Below the pieces are notes generated by a model that had not been told where the DNA came from, made no database searches, and was given only the letters and a program-made list of their open reading frames with translations. A program made the position numbers and the translations under genes. Below are positions 1 through 9,990 of a DNA stretch of 64,000 nucleotides, piece after piece. The stretch lies in the NCBI GenBank assembly GCA_035079385.1, contig JAVHKY010000025.1:17582501-17646500 (forward strand), given 5' to 3'. Every line of letters starts with the position of its first letter. Within the stretch, counting starts at the first letter, position 1. This stretch comes from Aspidiotus rigidus (taxonomy: Eukaryota; Arthropoda; Insecta; Hemiptera; Diaspididae).

Positions 1-210
1 TGAGATCGTCCAAAGCGAGAAGAAAGATCGAGGAGTACCACCATTCAGGTCAAGAGCATGGGAATTTCCAGTGCCACACTAGACAGTACTCGTCAAGGAG
101 CACAACCGGCATGGTCACAAGCACAAGCATCTCTATTGGCCACACGAGCTAGAACTCGTCAAGGTGCACAACTAGCGAGGTCACAAGCATGAGCAACTCT
201 AGTGTCCACA
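1..210. repeat. Degenerate short tandem repeat
   Basis: Two imperfect copies of a unit of about 66-70 bp can be seen. Each has ACTCGTCAAGG, then GCACAAC, then GGTCACAAGCA, and the unit boundary is at CCACA. No coding potential was recognised. Confidence 0.4.
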
Positions 211-229
211 CATGGCGAACAGCAAATAC

Positions 230-690
230 AGCAACCGGTCTCGTCAAACATAAATGTTGACTCCGTGTCGACTCGTCTGCCATGTCGACTTCAGATCGAT
301 TTCGAATCCAATTTTTTTATTTTTTCATGGACTCAAAAACGACTGCTAAGACGTCGATTTCAGGTCGATGTGTGTTTGACAAACGTCAACTTCATTTCGA
401 CTCATTTATCACGTCGACTTGAGATCGATTTCGATAGAATTTTCCTAATTTCCTATCGACTCAAGATCGACTGTTCGTTTGACCTGATTTCAGATCGATA
501 TGTGTTTGAAAAATGTCGACTTCGTTTCGACTCGTTTGCCACGTCGACGTCAGATCTGTAACTTTGTATCGAATCATAATCGATGGTTCTCTAGAGTCGA
601 TCCGTAATTCTTTGTTAACGTACGCTGCTCGACTTCAAATCGACGTGATTTAGAAATCGATTTTGAGTCGTTTTCTTCAAGTTTTTTTAT
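230..690 (+). repeat. Degenerate GTCGATTT satellite patch
   Basis: The block is dense in GTCGAC/GTCGATTTC motifs with intervening TTTATCGACT and CGTTTGACC phrases, like diverged monomers of the satellite at 44640-47400. The 119-aa open frame here is a by-product of the repeat and is not called as a gene. Confidence 0.5.
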
Positions 691-1091
691 ATAGCGATGT
701 AGACGCGTAAGTTGTTACCCGCACAGACCAGGGATTCAATTTCAATAATATTAGTCACAAAATATAATATGAGTGTACGTTACCAAATATTGCGTTGATC
801 TGAGTGTAATCCAGCCATAATTCTTCATCAGCTGTCTATAAAATACTCAACCAAACAAAGTCGGGTTGCGACAATTCTAATGTCGGCCTACGTAAGCCGA
901 GTCATGGAATTTTCTGAACCATGCACTAAATTCCGCAATGAAAAAAAGACTGACTTTTCATACTCATATACCGGGGGGGGGGGGGCAAGGAATCAATCAG
1001 GAGGAATTATCACTCAACATATTGATGGTATCCGCATCCAAGGAGTCTTGCGATATGACCGATTTTGTAAGGGCCCATAAAATTCACATCT

Positions 1092-1337
1092 TTATGAGTA
1101 CAACACGGACCATTTGTGGTAGAAATTGATTTTCCCAAGAAACTGTCTGACGTTCTTTTTAGTTTTAGGAGCTGGGAATTCTTTTATAGCAATTAGATTA
1201 TCATTCAACGGCCTTACTGAATTTTCCTCAATGATGTGACCTAGATATTTAATCGAATTGGTTGCAAAATTACATTTGATGAATTTTAAACGAAATCCCT
1301 CTTTTTGAATCGCTTTGGCAGTACAAATTTTGGTCAC
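1092..1337 (-). pseudogene. Ty3/Gypsy retrotransposon pol fragment (RT thumb region)
   Basis: The minus strand encodes about 80 residues that contain KYLGHIIEENSVRP and later FPAPKTKKNVRQFLGKINFY. This is the standard Ty3/Gypsy order just after the reverse transcriptase catalytic core (YLGHII..NGV.P, then P.PK..K.VRQFLGL.NYYR). No RT YxDD core, RNase H, integrase, protease or LTRs were found beside it. It is therefore a short broken remnant of a once longer pol gene, not a functional element. The assignment to Gypsy is by motif; the lineage cannot be decided. Confidence 0.75.
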
Positions 1338-1499
1338 ACTCGTAGAAAAAATATACTCGTCACAACGACACCGAAATAAGGTTGAATTTTTGAGATGGAG
1401 GAGGCGGGTAATTTACGAGTTCTAAAACTATTCTTACCTACCATGCGAGGAAAAAAGAAACGAAACCGAATAGGAGAAAGAAGAAATGAGAGAGAGAAG

Positions 1500-1662
1500 A
1501 ACCAGTTTATTTTGAACAGTTTACACGGCTATGCGAGAGGAGAAGGATGGGAACTTCACAATATCGAATTGTAACGGACAGCTCTATTGTATCGATTTCG
1601 ATGATCTGACTGGTCGACACCCAGCGTCGACCAGAAATCGACGTCAAATCGACCAAGACTTG
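1500..1662. repeat. Satellite DNA into which the MULE inserted
   Basis: GGTCGACACC, GTCGACCAGAAATCGACG and ATCGACC motifs match the satellite family. The same kind of sequence resumes on the far side of the MULE at 3595, so the transposon lies inside the repeat. Confidence 0.5.
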
Positions 1663-1663
1663 A

Positions 1664-1792
1664 TTCTGGGTCAAAAACCCGAATCGAATAGCCCGACATG
1701 CCAAATACCCGACAAGTGATTTACCCGACACCGATTTCCCCGACACTGAAATACCCGACACCGCCATACCCGACAATGTAAAACCCGACAAT
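1664..1792. repeat. Left TIR of the MULE
   Basis: The segment consists of irregular ACCCGACA units beginning at TTCTGGGTCAAAAACCCG. It is the near-exact inverse of 3438-3583. Confidence 0.85.
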
Positions 1793-1830
1793 TTATTTTA
1801 GTATAATTGGTTTCTTTACATTGTTCTCTG

Positions 1831-3381
1831 TTATGCTAAAACGATTGTGTGGGCCAAGTTGCGTAAATATTCCAATTCGTTGTCTTCAATGCTGTATTCA
1901 TCAAATTCCAATACCACCTTGCGTATACGTTCCTGGAGGTAGAGCCACTTCTGACCTGGTGAATTTTTCACTCGTCTCCCCAGACTAAGCTCCGCTAAAC
2001 AGACTTCCGTGTTGCTTTGTTCTTTTTGTAGTTCCCCGAGAGCGCTGTATAGGTCGGGATGATGTTTTCCTACGGTGACGCGGAAGCGGTTATGCCAACC
2101 TTCACTTACATTGTTTGTCTTGTGAAGGTTGGCAATAACCGCGTCATATTGGTTCCACTTGGCTGGTGCGTACCGCGGGTTGACCGGACGCCGTCTTCCC
2201 CGACGAAGAACACCTCGGACGTAGTACCTGTCGAAGTACTCGTACAGTTTTTCCATTTCTGCCGGAGCGGAGGCAGCCAGTACTGGAAACAGGCGGGTTA
2301 CTTCCGCGGTTGGCACGTATGCTAACGCTGTCAACATTTTTGTGAATGTTCGTACTGTGTCATCGTCGGGGTCGTTGTACTGCTGCTGTAGGCCCAAGGA
2401 CTGCACCTGGCGGTAAACCGCTTGGCATAGGTGGAAGAAACACCCAATTACAGTGACTCCAGGAAATACTTCCTCACACGCATTCATGATCGCGAGTTCA
2501 AAGTCTGACATTATTCTTTCCGGGGCACACGCGTTAACATTGTACCTGGCAACCGCATCTTTCACAGCCTGCAACACCTTCGCGTATTCATCCTGACTTT
2601 TTCCCTCTAAGAGCGCGTAAACGTATGGTAGTGGTGTGTCTTCGCCGTCTACGTGTGCCCGCCTGCGTACTCCAATTATTGTGAATAATTGCGTGAAGAT
2701 GGTCGGGCTGACCTTGAAGGTCCCGTCCACGAACCAGACGGGACTCTTGCACAGCATTTCTACATTTTTCCTCGTCGCAAACACTAGAACCCTTCCTTCG
2801 TCTGGGTCGTCGTCCGTATCCCAGTTGTCGAGCAGGAGGAAAGGTTCTTCTAACAATGTCTTTTGGAATCGCTCAGGGATGACATCTAGATCTTCTAAGG
2901 ACTGCGGATTGGGGGGCAGATTTTTCCTGCGCTCACGACGAATGGCTTTCCGTAAATTCTCTCTTTCTGGCATCTGGCTGAGTACACTAGGAGGCACATT
3001 AGCTAATGCATCGCGCACTAACTGCGCGGGTGGTTGTGCTGGGTTCGCTTCCGCTTGTTCTTTCAGGTTCTGTAGTACGACCTCCGCTTTGCATGCATCC
3101 TGATTGGGTGGGTGTGTATGTTTAGAAGTGGCTGGACCGGACACGACGACGATTGGAGCCAGATTGCTAGCAGGTACCATTGTAACAGCACGCGCTGTAC
3201 ATTCTCCGGCACGTACTTTTTGACAATCCCAGTACCTTTTGTTCCCTCGGCGACGAGAATGGACGTACATGATCCCGTCAATAACTAATTTCTTACCAAC
3301 CATTTTTGCCATTTTACTTCGGTCTTGAACTGTCGGCTGTGTACTACTGAGTGGTTCATGCAACGTACCAGAGCCTGCCAT
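1831..3381 (-). CDS. FLYWCH zinc finger / MULE-family transposase, 516 aa
   Basis: This is the transposase that cuts and reinserts the surrounding element. Residues about 31-90 form a FLYWCH-type zinc finger (YVHSRR, then RYWDCQK, C61, and an H-T-H pair near 88-90), a DNA-binding module common in animal MULEs. The MULE catalytic domain follows, with a likely DDE triad: D219 in WFVDGTFK, D293 in MSDFELAIMNA and E427 in NNVSEGWHNRF. The C..H motif GCFFHLCQAVYR (C314, H317) lies between the second D and E. The frame is open throughout, with no stop or frameshift. ATG 1 is used; a second ATG at residue 24 is possible. The gene fills almost the whole space between the TIRs, so promoter and polyadenylation signals must lie in or near the TIRs. 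The intact frame suggests recent insertion and possible activity. Confidence 0.9.
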   Translation of the reverse strand: MAGSGTLHEPLSSTQPTVQDRSKMAKMVGKKLVIDGIMYVHSRRRGNKRYWDCQKVRAGECTARAVTMVPASNLAPIVVVSGPATSKHTHPPNQDACKAEVVLQNLKEQAEANPAQPPAQLVRDALANVPPSVLSQMPERENLRKAIRRERRKNLPPNPQSLEDLDVIPERFQKTLLEEPFLLLDNWDTDDDPDEGRVLVFATRKNVEMLCKSPVWFVDGTFKVSPTIFTQLFTIIGVRRRAHVDGEDTPLPYVYALLEGKSQDEYAKVLQAVKDAVARYNVNACAPERIMSDFELAIMNACEEVFPGVTVIGCFFHLCQAVYRQVQSLGLQQQYNDPDDDTVRTFTKMLTALAYVPTAEVTRLFPVLAASAPAEMEKLYEYFDRYYVRGVLRRGRRRPVNPRYAPAKWNQYDAVIANLHKTNNVSEGWHNRFRVTVGKHHPDLYSALGELQKEQSNTEVCLAELSLGRRVKNSPGQKWLYLQERIRKVVLEFDEYSIEDNELEYLRNLAHTIVLA

Positions 3382-3437
3382 GTATCACAATATTCATTAC
3401 TAAGCAAACGCAAAAAAAAGAGAACTCGAGGGAATCG

Positions 3438-3583
3438 TTGTGTCGGGCGATTTGGCTTGTCGGGTAAGTGGATTCGGGTATGTCGGTGTCGGGTATTTCA
3501 GTGTCGGGGAAATCGGTGTCGGGTAAATCACTTGTCGGGTATTTGGCATGTCGGGCTATTCGATTCGGGTTTTTGACCCAGAA
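3438..3583. repeat. Right TIR of the MULE
   Basis: TGTCGGGT-type units end in GGGTTTTTGACCCAGAA. The segment is the inverse of 1664-1792 with a few extra units. Confidence 0.85.
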
Positions 3584-3594
3584 CGCCAAGGATT

Positions 3595-3860
3595 AATTCT
3601 TTTAATGCTTTGGTCGAAATTGTGTCGATATATTGTTGAAATTGACCTCATGTGATCGTCGATACCAGGTCGATTTCAAGCCGAGCTCCATTCCAACTTC
3701 CTTGCCTCGTCAGTTTCAAGTCGACTTTGATTCGACTTCTCCGAATTGTTTTATCAACCTGAAATCGACCTCTCTGTTTGGTCGATTAACAATGAATTTT
3801 TACTGTATGCTGGTCGACTTCACATCTATTTAAAATTGACATAGCGATTTTCGACTGCTC
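3595..3860 (+). repeat. Satellite DNA right of the MULE
   Basis: GGTCGATTTCAAG, AAGTCGACTTTGATTCGACTTC and GGTCGATTAAC phrases match the dimeric satellite at 44640-47400, though they are strongly diverged. Confidence 0.55.
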
Positions 3861-6060
3861 CAGATTTTTTCATCCTTTCAGTTTACACTTAGTAAGGAGC
3901 TCGAGAGAAGTACAATTGTCGGAGTACTGCATCTCTCTAAGTGTTATCTAACTTCCTCGTACCTATTTACTAGCGCTCCTAGAGGAGCCCATGTTATTAT
4001 TATCATTTCCATTTGTGATGTACTCAATTTGTAGTCATGCATCGAAGTTCTGGGAGGCTTCTGAGACCTCATAAATTTCTTTCCTCTGATTTTTGGCCCT
4101 ATTGACCAAATCGTATCCTCTGCTATGTACGGTCTCGTTTTCAACAATATTCTTCAGTCTGCCTCAAATTTCATCAACACAATAGGTTTTCACACCATAC
4201 AAAAATGATTAACTTTTCCGAAGCGAAAAAGGTGCTGAAAAGCGAACGCTACTAGGAGAGTTATTGAGAAAGGAAGGAACAGAGAAAAAAATCTAAATAA
4301 TAGAGAGAATTTCCATTATGTATCGCGTTCAATGGTACAGGAGGTCTTTGTTTGTACAGCAGCGATTAATTCATTAACACGCACACATACAGGACAAGCA
4401 TCTGTTTCTTGTCGTACGTTTTTTTTTTTTTTTTTTGTTCTTCCTTGCCGCCGTGTTGCGCGCTCGTATTTTCCTAGATTTTTCCTTCTTTTGCAGTCCC
4501 CTGCAAATGCTAGTGTTTTTCTTCTTCTTTATAGAATTTTTTTCTCCTTTCCTCTAAATACGGTATTATATTTTGTTTATACGTGAAATATTAAAGGAAA
4601 CAAGATTCCCTACTCTTATTTATATTACAATTTACAGTCGACGAACATTTTATGGCAATAAATTGCAGTTTTTACTCGTTCGAAAAAGGTACAGCTATTA
4701 TTATTATAGGTACTACATACATACACACTGAGAATACGTATGTTATTTTTGTTCGTTTTCTGTTGATCCATGACCTGGAACGTGACATCCATTAAAATGC
4801 TGACATTAGATGACTATTTTTAACGTCGCTTCATTATAAAAATGCAGAACTAACGTATTTACGGAGCAATGATTCGGGACTGGGAAAAGTCGTCGCTTTT
4901 TGAAATTACTCCTTTGTCCGCACGTTTCTAAGAGGCATTCGAACACAAATTGCTAGTGAAGCATATGCACGTGTTACCGTTGTTCAGTGTTCTACACCTA
5001 ACTTCGGAGTCGAGTGTAGTAATTTTTCAATATTTTCCAGCCATATTCTCGATTTTAAGGTAGCACGTATTACGATACAAAGAATCCACTCGTCATGGGG
5101 TGTGAATGCGAACCTTATCGTGCTGACCCTCTGTCTGTCGAACTCCGCTTTCACATTCGGAGTCGAAAGTACTGATATTGGTTCGGGGCTTCGAATTTCC
5201 TTTGCATCATCAGTGTCATAATCTTCAAGAAGCAGTTATTCATATCTTGTCCAGGAAAATTTGACTTCGAATCTTCATGAGTCACCTCATTAAGGGAAGA
5301 AATATTGACTTCGGCAGGCACCGTAACGTCACTTCTTCCCTAACGCTGGAATTTTAGACAGTGGTGTATTTACGTTTTTTTTTTTTGTTTCTGAGACAAA
5401 TCAATCCCCAGAACTGGTGAATTTTCTTAGAAATTTCGAGAAATTTTGTTTGACGCGTTTTTTTTTTTTTTTACAAGTAGCGCTTCCAAAAGTCACTACC
5501 GTCGTCGCAAGATCTGAAAAAAGAAGAAGCGTGCAAGACAAGTCGTATACGTAGGATTATTATAAATTGGCCTATTTACTTAAATCTGACGTTTAGCTAT
5601 TTTTCTAATCATTGAGAAATTCGGAAAGAAAAATATTGAAAAACTTGAGTCGAAACAAACTTACTACCGGTATGTCTATGGAAGATGAGGGGGGAGGACG
5701 AGCTGATATCTATTCTTATATTTTTGACATTTCATGTCTCGGCACTCGCCATCTTTTCGATAACTTTTATCAAGTGAGTTGTTTTGGAAGTCTGATCTGG
5801 AGTTGAGAATGCGCGTGTCTGCTGCCTACAAATATACGAGAAGTTAATGATTTGAAGAAAAGAAAATATGTTTTTACACTTTCAATAAGTATCTCACCAA
5901 ACATCGTGCGATTGCTACAGTTGGTCGTAAAGAATCGGGATTATGATCGTGCATCATTAAAAAAAAAAAGAATAATATTGTTCAAGTTCAATCATTGTCA
6001 CTAACGATAACATGAATGTAATAATAATAACGAATCTATATTAATAGTATATTACGCTAT
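3861..6060. other. Gene-free AT-rich stretch
   Basis: No coding region, RNA gene or mobile element was recognised. There are T-runs near 4418-4436 and 5458-5472. Short open frames here are not supported. Confidence 0.5.
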
Positions 6061-6066
6061 AAGGGA

Positions 6067-6154
6067 CGGAGGAGAGCGATTTCTATACGAGCGCTTTGGC
6101 GGCCCGAGCCGCGGCTCGGGCCGCCATGCAGCGCGAGTATATCGCTTTCCTCCG
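6067..6154. repeat. Long hairpin with 28-bp perfect GC-rich palindrome
   Basis: The core at 6098-6125 is a perfect palindrome (GGCGGCCCGAGCC and its complement around a central GC). It is enclosed by an imperfect outer stem: GGAGGAGAGCGAT on the left and ATCGCTTTCCTCC on the right. The whole would fold into a stem of about 40 bp. It stands out from AT-rich surroundings. Its function is unknown; a small MITE or a structured RNA are options. Confidence 0.8.
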
Positions 6155-6547
6155 TTCACGTGTAGCGTACGCTATTTTTTGGTTCACATGAATAAAAACG
6201 CAAATGCGAGATGATCTATGATAATAATGAACACAAATAAATATGCGAGAGTGTTGTATTTAAAATTGTTAAAAAAATGGGATAGACTGAGAACAAATAA
6301 TCAATCAATCAATAAATACGAAATGAAACAGAACAAAAATTGACAACTTTCTTACAGAACAAAAAAAAAAAAAAACGAACAGAGAAATATTGCGAACAAA
6401 ATTCAAGACACAAGATAAAAGGGTATGTTAGATTCTTTGAGAAATTCACAGATGAAACAAGTGTTGTGGATTGAAAATTCTTAAATATAATGAACACAGA
6501 AACACGTACACCAAAAGGAACTTAAAAGAATAATGATAACAACGCGA

Positions 6548-6975
6548 CGTCTTTGAGAAATGAAAACGATCAACTTCTTCGGAAACTAAAAACAAATCCT
6601 TTGAGAAATAAAAAATTAAAATAAGTAACTTAGGTTTGATAATTAAAAGATAAAAGATCACAATACATAATCACAATATGCAGAGAGAAAAATGTCCAAT
6701 ATTTCGAATGAATATTAATGTTTAAAATGATATTGATCGATATGAACACTCGAGGAGGCAGGTACTTACATTAGAAAAACTAAGAAATTATAAGAATAAT
6801 TCTAACGAGATCATTAAGAAATGAAAACAACCAACTTCTTTGAAAACTAAAAACAAATCCTTCGAGAAATAAAAAATTAAAATAAGTAGGTACAAGATAA
6901 AAGATCACAATACATAATCACAATACGCGGAGAGCAAAATGTTCAATTCTTCGAATGAATATTTATGTTGAAAAA
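6548..6975. repeat. Direct duplication with offset of about 261 bp
   Basis: The segment at 6554-6730 (GAAATGAAAACGATCAACTT, then AAACTAAAAACAAATCC, then AAAGATCACAATACATAATC) recurs at 6815-6975 with about 85-90% identity and a small deletion. No coding sequence was seen. Confidence 0.7.
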
Positions 6976-8073
6976 GGGAAGGGTTTTAATTTGTTAAATG
7001 AAATCTGGATTCAATGAATTTCATAAATTACTGAATTGTGAGTCCTGGATTTCTGCGCTTAAAACTGATCATAGATAAAATCAAAGGCCGGATTCGGTTT
7101 TCTCTCAAAGTGGAAAAGATTGAAGAAAAAACATTATTCCACCTAAAAAAGTGGAATTCTGGTATGCATGACTTTTGAACAGTGTCCTTCCGCCTTATAA
7201 AACGCGTTCTCCCTTCCTAGAGAACAACACGCGACTTTGCGCCCTGTAATAATGTACGCGAAAAACAAGTTTTTATTTACGTGAAGCGAAAAACAAAATA
7301 ATAATAGATACAACGCAAAGACTAGAATGCCTTCATTTATTTTAAAACTTTAAAAACCAACTATATTATTCAAACTTATTGCTGCTGTCAGGAAAACGAA
7401 CAGGAATTGATATTTTTTATCTCACAAAGGAGTAACTAACTCAGCCATCTTGTTGGCAAACAGGTCCTGTTACCCAGCAAACGGCTTGATGCAATTTTTT
7501 GTTTTTTTGCCCTTTGATCTAAATTGATTATCAAAGTCAGACAGAGTGGTAAGAGGTCGTGAAGCTGCTGAGCAATAATTTACTAGGGTTTTAGAGGTCA
7601 AAAATGAATCGACACTTGGTATTAGATTTTAAAATCGACGTTCACTTGGTCTGGTTTCTACCATTGCTGCATTGGTCAAATATCATTAGGTCTCTAAATA
7701 GCCATAAATAATATTTATTTCCTGATATTGACATTTTATTGATTTTACTTGAATTATGATTTTTTTTATAATTTATCAAATTAAATAAGATAATTATGGT
7801 GTTTCGCGGGAAACGATTTCTTGTTTTTAAATTACGCTGTTTGGACGGGTAATAGATGGGGATTGGAAGATGATCGATGCCGCCTGTGCACTGACCACAC
7901 TTTGTCCCATTCTGATTTCTCTACGCTTTGTACCAGCGTCCAAACTTTAAAATTAGTATTTCTCAAAATGAGTTTTTTCAACTTACGCCCTTCTTGAAAA
8001 GAAGGGCTCAATTGTAATTTTATAATAATAAATTTTATTTTTAAAAACCACGTTTAACTCCAAACGATGACGC

Positions 8074-8107
<34 letters not shown>

Positions 8108-8277
8108 ATATTTTTGTTTTCCTTTATATTTTTATTTCACCTCAATTCTTTTACATGTATTTTGTTTTCAACTTTCTACTTAAATACTAAGTTTATGTAA
8201 AAGCAGAACTATCTGCCGAGCAAATAGCCCTTAGCGCAGCTGCATTGCTCGTTAAATAAAAAAAAAAAAAAAATGTT
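6976..8277. other. Unrecognised stretch with long A-tracts
   Basis: The stretch holds A-tracts near 8078-8105 and 8258-8273. The sequence before each tract could be the 3' end of a retroposed element, but no family was recognised. The A-rich end at 8273 adjoins the mitochondrial-like block. Confidence 0.35.
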
Positions 8278-9365
8278 GATTATAGAAATTATGAAAAATA
8301 TTTAAAAATTATTTATTTAATAAATTTAAAATTAGAAAAATTAATAATATAAAATTTAAATTTAAAATAAATGAGATATCATGAGAAATTGAAAATTATT
8401 ATAGGTATAATATTTATTAAATTGATTATTAAAATTGTAAAAAAAAATCAAATTATAAAATATAAAATTTAAATTAACAATTAATTATATTTATTCTTAT
8501 TTTACCTGGATTTGGAATCATATCTCAAATTATAAATCAAGAAACTGATCCTATTGATATAACTATTTATAAAAGAAATTTTTAATTAAAATTGATAATA
8601 ATTTTATTATTAAGAATAAACATTAAAGAAATTAAAGCAAAATAAAAAGTATAATGTTTAAATTTTTATTAAACAAAAATTTTTGTTAAATTTATAAAAA
8701 TAAAATTATAATGTAATATCAATTTTTATATTAATTTAAAATTTTAATAATTGAAATTTTTAAATAAATAAATTTAAAATGAAAATTGAAAATAAAGTCA
8801 AAGCTATTAAACTCATACTTTAAAAATTAAATTTTTCAAAAGAAATTTAAAATTAAATTTCAAAATTATAAACATGAATATTCTTAATAATAAAAGTGTT
8901 GAATATTTATTATTGAAGAATTGATATTTTTATGAAAAATTGGATTTTTGTAATTTCATTATTATCAGTTTCCAATTATTATCATTATTATTTAATAAAT
9001 AAATGATTAAAAATAATTTTTTTTAAATAATAATTTAATTAATAAATTAATAATTATTATATTGTGCAAGCGGAAGCAGTTGAACAATATTAATAAATTT
9101 ATTAATAAAAAATATAAAAATAATTTGAATAAATTTTATTATTTTAGATGAAATGTTTTAATAATTTATAAATAATTAAATTTAAAAATTTAAAAATTAT
9201 CATTTCCAATAAATAAATATTTAGTTTTTTTTATCCTAATATAAAATGAATAATTTATTATTGAAATTTTAATAATAAAAATCATTCTTGAAATTTGAAT
9301 TAATAAAAATTTTATGAAAATAATTAAAGTCTTAAATAGAAGAATTAATAATATTGTTATATTAT
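8278..9365. pseudogene. Nuclear mitochondrial DNA mosaic (NUMT) with COX1 fragments
   Basis: The block is extremely AT-rich, far above its surroundings. At 8493-8558 the + strand reads ILILPGFGIISQIINQET, the highly conserved cytochrome oxidase I segment (canonical LILPGFG.ISH). At 9066-9089 it reads ASGSSWTI with TGA as Trp, matching the COX1 ASGTGWTVYPPL segment under mitochondrial code. In COX1 the ASGTGWT segment precedes LPGFG; here the order is reversed on the same strand, so the copy is rearranged. A stretch near 8785-8860 matches, in the opposite orientation, sequence at 51070-51150 inside the hAT-type element. It cannot encode a protein. Confidence 0.75.
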
Positions 9366-9420
9366 ATAATTATTACTACTACGCATTCTATCTGCAAGTA
9401 GCAAAGTTTCCAAACAAGCA
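9366..9420 (+). repeat. TIR-element end (ACGCATTCTRTCTGC family)
   Basis: ACTACGCATTCTATCTGCAAGTAGCAAAG matches the ends of the short TIR element at 13338-13508. It directly adjoins the mitochondrial-like block on one side and satellite on the other. Confidence 0.6.
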
Positions 9421-9990
9421 GAATGCTACAAGGTAAAGTCGATTTAAAGTCGACCAGCATAAAATTATTATGGGAAATAACGAATTGAGTCCTGTTTTTG
9501 TATTTTTACATGAATTCTGTCTCATACCTGGCGGGCGACGTATGAATTGAGTCCCATGAAAAATGAATCGATGTACGATAAATCGATGTATGAATTGTAT
9601 ATTGAATCTTAAAATACATTTTGAGTAAAATTTGTTTTTGTTAAAAAAAAAATTGGAACCAGTTTTACATTAAAAGGATGAGTATTTTAATTAGAAAATT
9701 TGATTTTCGTAGGTAAAAATTTTTGCGACACAGATTTCACAAATTCAGAACGCGTCATTTTCTCCTCGTGTAATTTGGTGAACTGATCGATAAACTTACT
9801 CCAATCGACGTCGATTGGAGGTCTATTTGAAGTTGACCCCCGTACATTACCAGATAATTACAAATCGACTTGAAATCGAGGCAACAGAGCAGTGAGGTTG
9901 ATAAAAAATTTGAACAAAATTAACCTCATATTGAAGTAGATTTCAACGCAATTTCCATGAAATATGTAAATTCTCGATTGTTTTGAAGTC
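9420..9990 (-). repeat. Degenerate satellite patch
   Basis: AAAGTCGATTTAAAGTCGACC, CAATCGACGTCGATTGG and AAATCGACTTGAAATCGAGG motifs occur. They read in the same sense as the array at 40800-41540. Confidence 0.5.

Larger units (their letters stand above)
1662..3585 (-). mobile_element. Mutator-like (MULE) DNA transposon, apparently complete
   Basis: The element is about 1.9 kb. Its terminal inverted repeats are about 130-145 bp (1664-1792 and 3438-3583) and start TTCTGGGTCAAAAACCCGAA on each side. The TIRs contain short internal repeats of the form ACCCGACA, reading as TGTCGGGT on the other side. Between them lies one uninterrupted transposase gene on the minus strand. The flanking 9-mers CCAAGACTT (1653-1661) and CCAAGGATT (3586-3594) match at 7 of 9 positions, which fits the 9-bp target duplication typical of MULEs. 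It is inserted in GTCGAT-rich satellite. Long TIRs with internal subrepeats plus a FLYWCH-type transposase suggest the animal Phantom-like MULE group. Confidence 0.85.

Noticed and set aside
202..561. 119-aa frame as a gene
   Set aside because: It is made of degenerate GTCGAT satellite monomers, and satellite patches elsewhere give similar frames.
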